Shown here: positions 23,040 to 34,101 of the stretch, in pieces
How the letters are laid out: each line of letters opens with the position of its first letter
How positions within the stretch are numbered: position 1 is the first letter of the stretch
Origin: Volvariella volvacea V23
Taxonomy: Eukaryota > Basidiomycota > Agaricomycetes > Agaricales > Pluteaceae
Direction: 5' to 3'
Length of the DNA: 64,000 nucleotides
Assembly (NCBI GenBank): GCA_000349905.1
Contig: KB722736.1
Span: forward strand, 3,298,754 to 3,362,753
Position numbers and translations under genes: made by a program
The notes under the pieces: generated by a model
The model's input: only the letters and a program-made list of their open reading frames with translations
What the model was told of the DNA's origin: nothing
The model's database searches: none

Positions 23040-26000
23040 ATGGACCCGCATTCAAGACTCTCCCAGTTCAACAAAAGGACCACACAGCTCGGTCCATCCT
23101 CCTCCCAACGATATCCAGACGCAATGCCGTCCTTGTCCTCGTCCCAAAAGTCGCCCCTCGACAAATTCACAAAGCGGGCCTCAACCCCCAGCGCTTCATC
23201 CTCGCTCATCAGAAGACCCATTGCCACAAACTCCCGGGTGAAGCAAGTCGAGAAATCCAGAAAGGACATGTCCATCCTTTACGTTAACGATGCACTTCAG
23301 AAGAAGGCCCAAGTAAGCACCATCAATAATGAAATCATTCCATGAGAGCACGCGACCCATTGATGACGACGGCGATCCCAAACCCCAGGGCTCAAACGAA
23401 GCATTTGACGAGCTTGTCAACCAATTTAATATCAAAAAGAGGAAAGAGGATATCGGACCCCTCGTGGCGCAACTGCGTATCTGGCTGTCCGCCCTTTCTT
23501 ATGTTGTCTCACGTCTAGAGCGCACACATTCTGCGCTTGTCGAAGCCATCATCAATCTTCCATGGACAACCCTAGACACGGTCACTGTAAAGTCATACAC
23601 AGAATTCATTGGTGTGCTGCTAAGCGCCAGACCAGAGTACCTTTCACTCGTCCTGACACGGATAGCCCAGGGATTCACGTTTCGTAGGTCACTATATTCT
23701 CCCGTGTTGGATACATATGAACCTTTGTTTCTTCAACAGAATATGGGATGCAAGTCCTGGACGCAGCTTCCACAGAAGCCTCTTCAAGTCCTCTGACCAG
23801 ACGGATAGTCTATGATCGCCTTCACTTGCTGTTAAAGCATCTGCTTTCCCTCATACCTACATTGCCTTCTACCCTCCAACCACTTCTCGTCCGATTCTTC
23901 CCCCACAAGCGACAAGGCCATATAGAACAAGTCACCTATATTCGCAATATCCTCCGTGTTTCCGCCTACTGTCCACAACTGTCGGACCAAATATTGGCAA
24001 CTATTGTCGACCGTGCCATTCAAATGGATGTAGGTACCTCGCCTTTGTCCCCGATTTTCTTTGCCTAATCTATGCTAGGTTGAGATACAGGTTGAGATCG
24101 AAGAGCTCGAAGAAGAGGATGGCCCAGGCCTCAACGACGATATATTCGAAATTGATCCCATGGACGTTCTTGTTGGTGAAGATCCCCAGAGAGAGGATTC
24201 CGACGCCGACCTGAGTGACGATGATAATGACGAAGACGAAGGAGAGGAGGGGGATGATTTCAGTGATATCTCCTCCGACGCAGACGGAGGTGAAATACCC
24301 ACCAACGTCAAACATATTCGAGATATGGTCAAGAAACTAGATGCAATACTAACCCTTGTATTCGAACACTTCCAACGTACATATGCCACAGTATTGTCCA
24401 ACAAAAATGAAACTGTTACAGGCGCAGACCAGAACAGCTTGCCTGATCTACCGCCACTTCCACCACTTTCACCACGTCTCTCAACGGCATCTCTGCCGTC
24501 GTTACACACGTCATTAAATCCCCAACTCCCCTCGTTAACGTCCCCGTCTAAGCAATCCCTACCTACAGCCATCTCCGCACCTCGCACCTCTACACCACTC
24601 TCCGGAAACGATGAAACCCTCAAGTCCCTCTTCCGAACACAATTCCATATCCTCCTTTCAATATTCGATCGCATCATCTTACCAACGTTCAAATCGCGAT
24701 ACACGCAATTCCTTCTCTTCTGGTATACCTCTCTCGATTCCGAGTTTGCGGATATATTCCAAGGAATGCTGGTCGAGCGAGCGTTATTCCAAAGCGGACC
24801 AACCGGTCCCAGTTCAAATTTAGGCGGGGACGTGAGTGCTAGTTCAGCTGCACACGTCAACACGTCGGCTGTGACTAGGGTAACTGCTGCTTCTTACATC
24901 GGAAGCTTCGTCAGTCGCGCCATGTTCGTGGACAGAGAAGGAACAAGACGAGTTGTCAGCGTCTTGTGCGAATTTATGCGTGTACATCTGGAGAATGTAG
25001 AACAGCTGTTGAAAGACGCGGTGATGAGTGGAAGTGGTATATTTGGTGGAGGGAACGGGATAGGCGGTGTGGCCGGATTTGAGCAGATTACAGTGTTTTA
25101 TGCGGTTGCGCAAGCTGCATTTTTGGTATTTTGCTTTAGGTGGAGGGATTTGCAGGAGGATGAGGCAGGGGAGGTGGATGAAGGTGGGAGTGGGTTAGGG
25201 ATTGGAGTTGGTGGGATGGAAGATGAGTTGGGAATGGTGGGGGGTGGGGAGAAGAAGAGGAAGTGGATGCCAGAGTTGAATGTGCTGCATTCGGTTGTCA
25301 ATTCGGCGCTTAATCCCTTGAGGGTATGTTCTTTCTTGTGACTTGGGATACTGCGTGTTAACAATTGTGTGTTCTAGGTGTGCTCGAGCAGTGTTGCGAT
25401 GCAATTCGCAAAAGTGGCAAACGCAACTGCATTCATGTATTGCTACCCGCTCATTGATCCAGGCAAATACAAATCTTTACCAGCGTCTTCGCAATTATCC
25501 CGATCCACGCCCTCTGCAGACTCTTCCTCGACAACTTCGCAAACAAACCTCATTCATCCCGCTGTTCTCTCGAAACTTGCAAATTCAGAATTGAACACGT
25601 TCTTCCCATTCGATCCATATAGACTGCCAAAGTCGGGAACATATATTGAGGGCATCTATAGAGAGTGGGCCAGTGTTGCTCTAGATGACGACGAGGACGA
25701 CGAAGATGAGGAAGAGGAAGATGAGAACGAAGACCTATATCACAAGCAAGCAGGAGCACGGAGCTCCAGTCCCCTTGACCTAAGAAGTAGGAACGCGAAC
25801 ACAGGCAGCAACAAGAGTGGAAGCGGGAGTGATGACGATAATAACGATGACAGCTCAGATTCAGATGGGGCAAAGACGATTGGAATGGGCGGGAGTGGGT
25901 TTTTAGCTATACCTGGGGCGAAGGTGAATAATGAGGCTGGTGAGGAGGGAGATGAGGAGCTGGGAAGCAGTTTGGGAGCGATGAGTATTAGCCCTGCGAA

Positions 26001-26046
26001 TCATATGCCTGCGTTCCCGGTCCCTCGTCCTACTCCATCGATGTAA
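23040..26046 (+). CDS. RRN3: RNA polymerase I initiation factor RRN3
   Basis: RRN3/TIF-IA binds Pol I and links it to core factor at the rDNA promoter. Signature parts are FDELVNQFNIKKRKEDIGPLV, LPWTTLDTVTVKSYTEFIGVLL, RRIVYDRLHLLLKHLLSLIP, YIRNILRVSAYCPQLSDQIL, and the diagnostic RAIQMDVEIQVEIEELEEED followed by a long acidic loop (24120-24300). The C-terminal HEAT-like part contains CEFMRVHLENVEQLL and the final NPLRVCSSSVAMQFAKVANAT region. The tail is acidic and Ser-rich. The first intron is read as 23313-23388, because the alternative acceptor at 23346 would leave a 34-nt intron. Several further introns of ordinary size. Confidence 0.95.
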
Positions 26047-27235
26047 TTTTCTTGTAGTGGTTTCCAGTCAGTGTTGTAGCTTTTTTCTCTGGTGTTGTAC
26101 CTCCTGTGCTTTGTTATCGCCTTGATCATAACATCATTATCTTCCCTGCGCCGGGTTTGGAGTTTAATTCACCATGAACTAGAGGCTGGCATCTACCTCG
26201 CAGCCTCCTGGTCAACACTCCTCTTCGTGCCTGCATCATGTCTAGCTGTGGCATCCCTCGTCCTCCGTCATGCGTGCCTTGGCAGATTCTTGGCGCAAAC
26301 CTGGGCGTTTGGCTCGCTTTCCATCACGAATCACACACAGCATCAACACCCTACCAAGTCCGAGCAAGACATCAAGTCTATGCGAGTTTGAGGCGTGCGC
26401 TGCGGTAGTCATTTATTGATGCCACTCTGAACACCTGAGAAGACCTTAGTCCTTGGCGAGAATGAGCACTCTGTGCGGCATTCGTTGTGGCCCGGGGCGA
26501 CGGGGCTTACCAGTGGCTGGGAAGCTAGAACAGCCCACACCCAAACCCTAGTGGTTGGACCCCGATTGCATGAGTATTCCGGTGGACATTAGCCCCTATG
26601 ATGTTGGTGCGTGATTGTTGTCCAAAAATGAAGCGAGGACCTTATCTGAATCTGAATGCCCTTGGCGCACTCTCCCACCTCGGCAATCGTGTACCTGTTA
26701 CTCTTCCTGAACAATGGCGAGAGCGTGTGTTGACAGGCTTTAGGGCTATGTCCACCTCATTTGACTTTCTTTCATTTTCAATCATCGACATCATCGCTCG
26801 TCTCGTTTCATCCTGGTTTTCCTACTTGCTGTATCGGAATCCACGACATATAAGGCACTGGTGTAGATTACCAGTTAGGCCTTGCTTTATTCTAATCCCC
26901 TGGGCGCCGGAAAACTTGCTTATATTCTTAAAGGTTTGACTCACCCGACGCGTCATACCCGCCTTCATTGGGTCTCACCGTGCTCCGTCCAGTCTTCCAT
27001 TCAGCGGCAGAACCGCACAACTTACGACAGCCGCAGTTCAGCGTCTTTTGTAGCGGCCCTGCAACATCTCACCGTTAACCACTTTATCTACTGGTCAATT
27101 GCTTCTTTATTTCACGATTTACGACTTCAAGTCCTCTTCCTTAACAACTCTTCTGGACGGAAACCTAGACGGCTCTCTTGCTTCTAACGACAGAACGACT
27201 TTCGGAACCCCTCTGTTGTGATTTATTGTTAACTA
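26047..27235. other. intergenic, upstream of the AA14 gene
   Basis: About 1.2 kb. It contains the RRN3 3' region and a long promoter for the secreted LPMO gene. A GC-rich cluster near 26490-26505 (cccggggcga) fits the SYGGRG core bound by the carbon-repression factor CreA/Cre1. Such sites are short and common, so this is only suggestive. Open frames here (for example 26092-26391, hydrophobic) have no recognisable motif. Confidence 0.4.
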
Positions 27236-28693
27236 ATGCGCTTACCCTCTTCGTGGATATCTCGTGGATTCTCGACGACTCAATCACTGTCGCTACTCGT
27301 TGCTCTGTGTTCATTGTATGGTACTGCAGATGGACATGTCGCCGCGTGGCACCCTGGAATGTATTGTCGGAATGGAACTGGAAGGGGGGTGGATAACCAA
27401 AATACGGCGGATGCTGTGAACCCGTTATATCAGGTATGTTCCTGCATTCCACCTGCCGTTTGTTTGAGTCCGTGGGCTGATGCGCCGTGCAATCCACTCA
27501 GCTTACTATGAGAGATTGGTGGTTTCACCATGTCAACAGGGTATGTGTCTCAGCACTATACGGCAGGTTCTTGCACTTACATCAATAGTGCGACGAGTTC
27601 CCGCCTGACGAGGGTGATTTTCTCGATCTGTGAGCGATTGAGAGGCTGAGCCCACATGTACGCTGATCCGAATTGCAACTCTAGACCCGCTAATGGGCAA
27701 TTCACCGTCGAACTTGCTGTAAACCGCGCGTTCACGACTCTCTCCTATGGCGGTGCTCAGGTTGGGGAGTTTGGAAATGGCAATGACCAACCTGACATCC
27801 CAGAGGTGGGGCCGGGAGAACCGCCTGGATGTATTTCAGAACCCAACAGTAGGTCCTTTGGTGCTTACATCTTGCGTTATCTGATCCTCGCCCAATGCCA
27901 GTTCATACCCAAAATGAGAGCATGGCGGCAGGGACAGTGTTTGCCATTTCATATCATGTGCGCATCGCGCGTGATGTCATGCTGTTTAACACGTACTCAC
28001 AGCTATCCAGTCGGAATTGTCCCAGGTAACGCCAGAGGATCTGGTTGTATTTACAGTGCTGTATCAGTATGTCATTGGTGGATTTTCAGCTCGTGATTAT
28101 TGACACTATTTCTCTAGCACACCATGGAAACGATTGGCGACGTACTCAGTGCCCGATTTACCCGCCTGTCCAGATGGTAGCTGTATATGCGCAGTAAGTA
28201 GTGCCTTTATGCTATCATGCGGTTTTTGCTCATCAGTACTCAAGTGGGGCTGGGTTGCGAACGGGTGTGGCGAACCAAATATGTATATGCAAGGCTTCCG
28301 TTGTAGGGTTACAGGCACTCCCGGGAGTAGAGCTGTCGCCAGGGCTCGGCCTCCTGTGTGGTGTGAAGACGATCCAAATTTGTGTGTACAAGGCCCGAAG
28401 CAGATGGTTTACTGGAATCAACTAGATGGAAACAACGTCTTTGTAGATGGTTTTGATAGAGCCGGAAGTCATAAGTCTCCGACTTACAATGCAAAGATGG
28501 GTTTTAGTAACGGTAGGTGTAGCAACCGACCTCATACATTTCATAGAAGCGGATCGGTCTAACAGAACGGCTAGGCGCACAGAATGACATTTTTGAAGAC
28601 GCAGAAGGGGGGTCTTCACGGGAGCATGTGGCTTCTTCAGCCGTCATCGGCATCGCTGTTCTCGTCATTGCAACTTCCTGTTTGCTGCTTTGA
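27236..28693 (+). CDS. AA14 family lytic polysaccharide monooxygenase, secreted
   Basis: Signal peptide at residues 1-33, cleaved so the mature chain begins HVAAWHPGMYC. The N-terminal His is one arm of the copper His-brace. Then follow the AA14 hallmarks in order: NPLYQ, [120 protein letters not shown] and the closing AQNDIFE. AA14 enzymes oxidise xylan coating cellulose (shown for Pycnoporus). After a Ser-rich hinge the protein ends in about 19 hydrophobic residues (AVIGIAVLVIATSCLLL), as for GPI attachment. At least eight exons, two of them 39 and 41 nt. Copper-site residues beyond the N-terminal His were not verified. Confidence 0.92.
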
Positions 28694-29428
28694 GCTTCTA
28701 CATTAACATACTGCACGGGAAATGGAATTCTGTAAGTCGTTCCGAGATCTTGCCACACATGCCCTGTTGGCTCACAAGCCATCCAAGGACATCCTCGTTT
28801 GTAATACCTTCCCTCAATGTACACCCACATCACATAGAGACCTTCTAAGGTGCATGCATGTATTTAATTCCATCATCCTGTTCCTTTTTCTCCTGCCGAG
28901 GCGATCATCGCTACTATCGGACAGCACTCGGACAGCATACGAGTCCTGAAGGATCTGAGGTGTCAATGCAGAACTTGAAGCATACTCTCACGCAGTCACT
29001 TCCTCTCAATCTTATTCCTTCTTCCCATACGGGCTATTATCGCTTACTTCTGCGACATCTCTGATATCGACAGCACACGACCAGTGTTATAATAACAACG
29101 GAGTTGTCAATTGAATGTCCAACCAGAAAGAACCGCTCCGGAGCGAGCTGGCACGATCACGTGTGTGGCACATCATCATGCTGTATCGCCGTCGAAGATT
29201 TGATTGGGAAATCCAACAATGGCTTCGAATCCCAGGGAAGAGTATGGACCATGTGTTACGGCCTTATTCCCTTCAGCCTCACGCACGTTCGTCCCAGTGT
29301 CCTTTAATTCATTTAAGGACGCGAAAGATGGTGTTTTGGAGTCAAGGACGTGCTGCTTGCCTCACTTCATAGTTCTGCTACTGCACTGCGGGCTTCTCAG
29401 ATATACTTGACGCATTCAGAAAATAAGG
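28694..29428. other. intergenic, no gene seen
   Basis: 735 bases between two secreted-protein genes in the same orientation: the AA14 terminator and the promoter of the first phytase-like gene. Short overlapping frames show no motifs. Confidence 0.45.
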
Positions 29429-31386
29429 ATGGCAAAATCCCGATTCCTGGCTCTACTAGCTGCAGCACTGCAACTCACCCAATTGGCTCAAGTCGTGGCT
29501 TCTCCGGTTAATGGAGCACGGGCTGACGTCGAGGCCGATGTAGCCACCGCTATTCTGAATGGAGTCACGTACCGTAATAAGGTATGTCGGTCGCTATTAA
29601 TATTCTTGCTTTATTCTCATCGTAAATAGGGCATTGTTGGGTTCGGTATTATACCCTCTAACTTCAGGGAATCTACTGGAGACACCCTTGGAGGGATAGG
29701 AAGCGCTATCGCATTCAAGCATGGGACATTCAAGTCTAATGGTACAACTGCAACTGGGACGCTTGTGGTTCATCCCGATCGGGGATTCAATGTGTACGGA
29801 CATCCGGTGTCACTTTCCCCTCATACTAAAAACGATGTGTATACAGAGATGGAACAGTCGACTACCAATCCCGACAACATGAAATCGATTTCGTGTTGAA
29901 CGTGTATTCTAGTGCAACGCCGTTGAGCTTCACGGAGGCACAGAGGACATTACAACTCACTTATAAGAACACTGTTCTTAAATTCGAGAGGAATAACACC
30001 AGGACCAGCGGATTGGACCCTCAAACATTCCGACCTGCTATGCCTGGTTTCCCACAAGTAGCGAGGGCCGACCCCGAACTTCCTATTGCCTCGAAGAGTG
30101 AGCCCCACTTGACTTTGGATGTCGAAGGTCTGGTTGCCAATCCCGATGGAACGTAAGTTATTTGGCTGTTACCGGTTCAACCTCTCACTTGCTACTCTTC
30201 ATCAGGTACTGGATAAGCGACGAATACGGGCCGTACATCTACCTATATTCGGCCGATGGACAGCTCATCCAAGCTATCCAACCACCTAAAGCATTCCTAC
30301 CCTTTGACGAGGATGGAGATCTTAATTTCACGTCTGATGATGATCCAGAAACCGGCCGTCAAGGAAACCAAGGTTAGTGAGAGGATATAAACCACAGCAG
30401 TAGCCACTCATGCTTGACGTGTTCCAGGATTTGAGGGCTTAACTATTGATCCTGCGAATCAAATCCTTTATGCCATGCTTCAGTCAGCAACTATGCAAGA
30501 TGGAGGCGACGACAAGACAACGGCTCGATATACTAGAATGGTCGCATACGACGTCTCGGATCTCAGCGTCCCCCCACCACTGGTCGGTGAATGGGTTGTA
30601 CCTCTACCCCTTAGCGCAAAGGGAAAGACCCTCGGTTGCAGTGAAATCTTGTTCGTGAGCCCCGGAGTATTTTTGGCACTGTCTCGCGATGGCGACGGCC
30701 GAGGTGGCGATGATAATAACTCAAAATACAAGTGAGCGATAACTGTGGTCTGGTCTGAGTAACTATCCCCTGACACAGCCCTGTGGTCTTGCAGACAAGC
30801 AGATTTGTTTTCCATTGTCGGTGCCACTGATATCCACGGTAGCAAGTTCGACGATCCCAAGAATCCAGTTGCCAAGGATGGCAAGTTGAACAGCGCCGTC
30901 GTACCTGCGTCGTATGTATCCTTCGTCAACTACGTTGACCCTACGGAGTTGGGACGATTTGGCTTGCACAATGGTAGTTGCTTCCATTTCTATTGCGCGT
31001 GCGAAGGGTGTCTCATTGTCCCCCTCTTTTCAGGCAAACCCAACGATTCCACTCTACTTGCTGCGAAATGGGAGTCGTTGGCTCTTGCACCTGTTAACGA
31101 CCCAGCATTCCCAGATGATTATTTCCTATTCACCGTCGTAAGTCCCTGTTTCAAGAATAGGACAGCTTCCTGTGTGCTGATCACTTGTATGCTCGGCGTG
31201 TTAAATGTGATAACACCCGCTTGCGACCTACAGGCTGATAATGACTTCATTAGCACAGACGGTGTGTCTCTGGGCAAACCGTTCAACGCTGGTTTAGATG
31301 TCGACAACCAATTTCTGGTATTCCGTGTGACACTCCCAGGTGTACCCAAGGCAGCCCTGTGCAGTTCCCTTGGTACTGCATGTTAG
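29429..31386 (+). CDS. secreted phytase-like / esterase-like protein, copy 1
   Basis: A signal peptide (MAKSRFLALLAAALQLTQLA, cleaved after about VVA) leads into the esterase-like domain of bacterial phytases (Pfam PF13449): DTLGGIGSAIAFKHG, LVVHPDRGFNV, LTLDVEGLVANPDGTYWISD, EYGPYIYLYSADGQLIQAI, GFEGLTIDPANQILYAMLQS, GEWVVPLP, LSRDGDGRG, then AKWESLALAPV and a C-terminal DNQFLVFRVTLP. The DVEGL...YWISDEYGPYI stretch is the characteristic beta-propeller blade. The domain name reflects distant homology; real substrate and activity in fungi are not established. I checked the segment after 29800 for damage: with an intron from about 29792 to 29848 it reads through in frame, so the gene is intact. 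Tandem paralogue of the next gene. Confidence 0.9.
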
Positions 31387-31789
31387 AGACGTGGTGATCT
31401 TGTATCCTCCTTTCCTTAATTCTATTGGTTTGGCGCTGCCAGTGTATATAGTGTGAATGATTTCGGAAGAGCCCGATAATAATCACGCCTCTCATTCTCT
31501 GGCTCTGCAGCAATAAAAGAACAAAGTCTACTCCTTTATCATATCTCCACCTCATGTCCCCCTTCTCTCGAATTCCATTACATATGGATTAATCAGAGGA
31601 GCAATGGAGATAATCCCTATGCATCGACCCTGGTAACACGGTGGACCTGATCTCCGATGGCAGGTGGCACTTATGTAGAGGCCCTACACGCCCACAATAT
31701 AACTGCCCTTTCACAGAGAATGGTCGCAAATCTTGAACCCGTTCGCACACAAGAGCACCAGAGTGGGTGCTCGAGGCAGTCTCCCGCCA
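31387..31789. other. intergenic between the tandem copies
   Basis: 403 bases with no gene: terminator of copy 1 and promoter of copy 2. Confidence 0.45.
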
Positions 31790-33743
31790 ATGTTTTATTC
31801 GTTGCGCTTTGCTACGCTATTTGCTGCACTTCCGATTATCAACTCCGGATTGGCTATTGGCGGCCCCTTGCTGCACTATGAAGCATCTCAAGAAATTTTG
31901 GGCGATGGTCTGAGTGCCTCGACGGTCTCTTCTGTGACTCTAGATGGTCAGATCTATATCAATAGGGTGAGTAGACGGGTCGTTGTCCCATAAGATTGCT
32001 CAGACTTGGTTGAGATAGGGATTAGTCGGGTTCGGGATTATACCTCATGATTTTCGCGAATCTACTGGTGATACGTTGGGAGGAATAGGGAGTGCCATCG
32101 CAATCAAGCATGGAACGTGGAAACAGCTTCCCGAGGGCAAATACAAGGGAACTCTATTCGTTCATCCGGATCGAGGATATAATGTGTGAGTAGCCTAACC
32201 CGTCAGCTGGATCATGCCAAAGTATAACCCAATACAGCGACAAGACAATCGACTACCAGGCTCGTAGACATGAACTTGACTTTACGCTTGCACCATACTA
32301 TAAATATGCACCCTTATCCTACGAAGATGCAAAACAGACATTTGACGTCAGATATGTAAAGACACTCTTGGAGCTCGAACGGGATGGAAATCGTACGACG
32401 GGTTTGGATGCGCTGGCATATAGAGCCCGACAGCGCGAATTCGACGACCCAGAAGGCAGCCCGTTTGCGGACCCCGAATTGCCTATCCCTGCAAAGGATT
32501 TACCGCTGACTTTGGACGTTGAAGGGCTAGTGGTTAATCCTGATGGGACGTGAGTTATTTATTCATCTCGACTTTCGATCAGTACTAATAAAAAACGCTC
32601 GTCCAGCTATTGGATTAGTGATGAATATGGTCCTTATATCTATAAGTTTACAGAGAATGGAAGACACCTACAAACAATACAACCACCTGACGCAATTCTT
32701 CCGCGTGACGAATCCGGGAAACTAAATTTCACATCTGCTATTGATCCACACACAGGGCGTCCGGGCAATAATGGTGAGGGTAGCATCTTTTGGTCTTACA
32801 TTTGCTCATTGACAGGGGGGACCCAGGGTTCGAATCGTTGACTCTTGATCCAGAGGCAAATGTGCTATACGCAATGTTACAATCCGCGACAATTCAGGAT
32901 GGTGGTGATAAAGCCGAAACCGCTCGCTATACTCGTCTACTTGCCTACGATGTAGTTGATGTTAATGCCAGACCGGAGTTAGTGGGCGAGTGGGTTGTCC
33001 CGTTGCCCTTGGACAAGAAGGGCAAGGCACTGGAGTGCAATGAAATCCACTTCGTTAGTCCCGGAGTATTCCTCGTTCTATCCAGAGATGGTGCTGGACG
33101 GGGTAACAAAAAGGGGCACAGCAAATCGCAGTACAAGTACGTACCCCTCACCACAGCTGCATATGTAACGTCTGACAAAAAAGCAGGCAAGTGGATCTAT
33201 TCTCTATCAAGGCAGCAACCGATATTCACGGGACGAAGTATGACAGTCGAGAGCACTCCATAGCCAAGAAAGGCAAACTAGTGAAAAGGGTCAAGCCCGC
33301 TGAATATGTTCCATTTGTTGATTTCATCGATTCCTCCCAACTCACCCGGTTTGGACTGCACAACGGTACGTCACGTCGTCGGATATTAGCTGGTGCGCAT
33401 TAACCCTGGATTCTCAGGCAAGCCGGACGACCACACCTTGATCGACGCGAAGTGGGAATCACTAGCACTCGCCCCAGTGGGGCCACAAGCGCCTAATGAC
33501 TATTTCCTATTCACTGTCGTAAGTGAATTCAACGAGATGAGAGAAAACATGCACTGAGTAACTGCTTGTTACTAGGCCGATAACGATTTCCAAACTAGGA
33601 ATGGGTTTTCTCGAGGGTTTGGAGGTGAATATGATGCTGGTATCAACGAAGACACTCAGTTCCTGGTATTCCGAGTGACACTCCCCACTGTGCCGAAGCA
33701 GGCCATGTGTCGCCATCTTGGGATCCAGAAGGAGCATTGCTGA
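31790..33743 (+). CDS. secreted phytase-like / esterase-like protein, copy 2
   Basis: Paralogue of the preceding gene with the same domain order (DTLGGIGSAIAIKHG, LFVHPDRGYNV, LTLDVEGLVVNPDGTYWISD, EYGPYIYKFTENG, GFESLTLDPEANVLYAMLQS, GEWVVPLPLDKKGK, AKWESLALAPV). The start at 31790 is chosen because MFYSLRFATLFAALPI begins a signal peptide; an upstream in-frame ATG at 31733 would add 19 residues that spoil it. Where intron positions could be compared they match copy 1 (after HPDRG, after the PDGT and GRPGNNG segments), so the pair arose by a duplication of the whole gene. It ends in EHC. Confidence 0.9.
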
Positions 33744-34101
33744 AGGCATCGTTACACTTTAGCTAGTTGATTACTGTGCTCAACTCTCGGCTGTACTTTT
33801 GCCTCGAATTAGTACCCATGGGTTCATCGAAGCCTAATGCCCAGAAGGGGTTGATGGGATCACAGTGCAAAGCATGAAACGTACAAACAGAAGTTCGTGT
33901 CGTGCTCGGCGTTTACGGCATAACCCCAGGTTCAACGCGTCTTGACCACGGTTCACCCATTCGTGGTATCTACCAAATCCAGTAGACTAATGGAGCTGCG
34001 GGCCTCTTTATGATGGGGTTCACAGCACTGGATCCTGCAAGTTCAACGTATTCCAATCTCCACCATCTCTCTTCGATTCGTGGCCCGAGTAGGTGTTCGC
34101 A
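33744..34101. other. intergenic, no gene seen
   Basis: 358 bases between phytase-like copy 2 and the monooxygenase; promoter region of the latter. No motifs recognised. Confidence 0.4.

Larger units (their letters stand above)
29429..33743 (+). repeat. tandem gene duplication of phytase-like genes
   Basis: Two adjacent co-directional genes with collinear protein sequence and shared intron positions. Nucleotide identity is visibly diverged, so the duplication is old. Confidence 0.85.

Noticed and set aside
23313..23346. A 34-nt first intron in RRN3
   Set aside because: Below the usual minimum size. A 76-nt intron ending at 23388 is equally in frame and joins the conserved GSNEAFDELV.
26092..26391. 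Hydrophobic 99-codon frame downstream of RRN3
   Set aside because: No family features and no partner exons; likely RRN3 3' UTR and intergenic sequence.
29792..29895. Apparent stop codons in phytase-like copy 1 suggesting a pseudogene
   Set aside because: An intron of about 57 nt (GTGTAC... to ACAG) restores DGTVDYQSRQHEIDF, collinear with copy 2, so the gene is intact.
32820..32840. A B-box-like GGTTCGAATC suggesting a tRNA
   Set aside because: It lies in a coding exon of phytase-like copy 2 and has no A box or cloverleaf around it.
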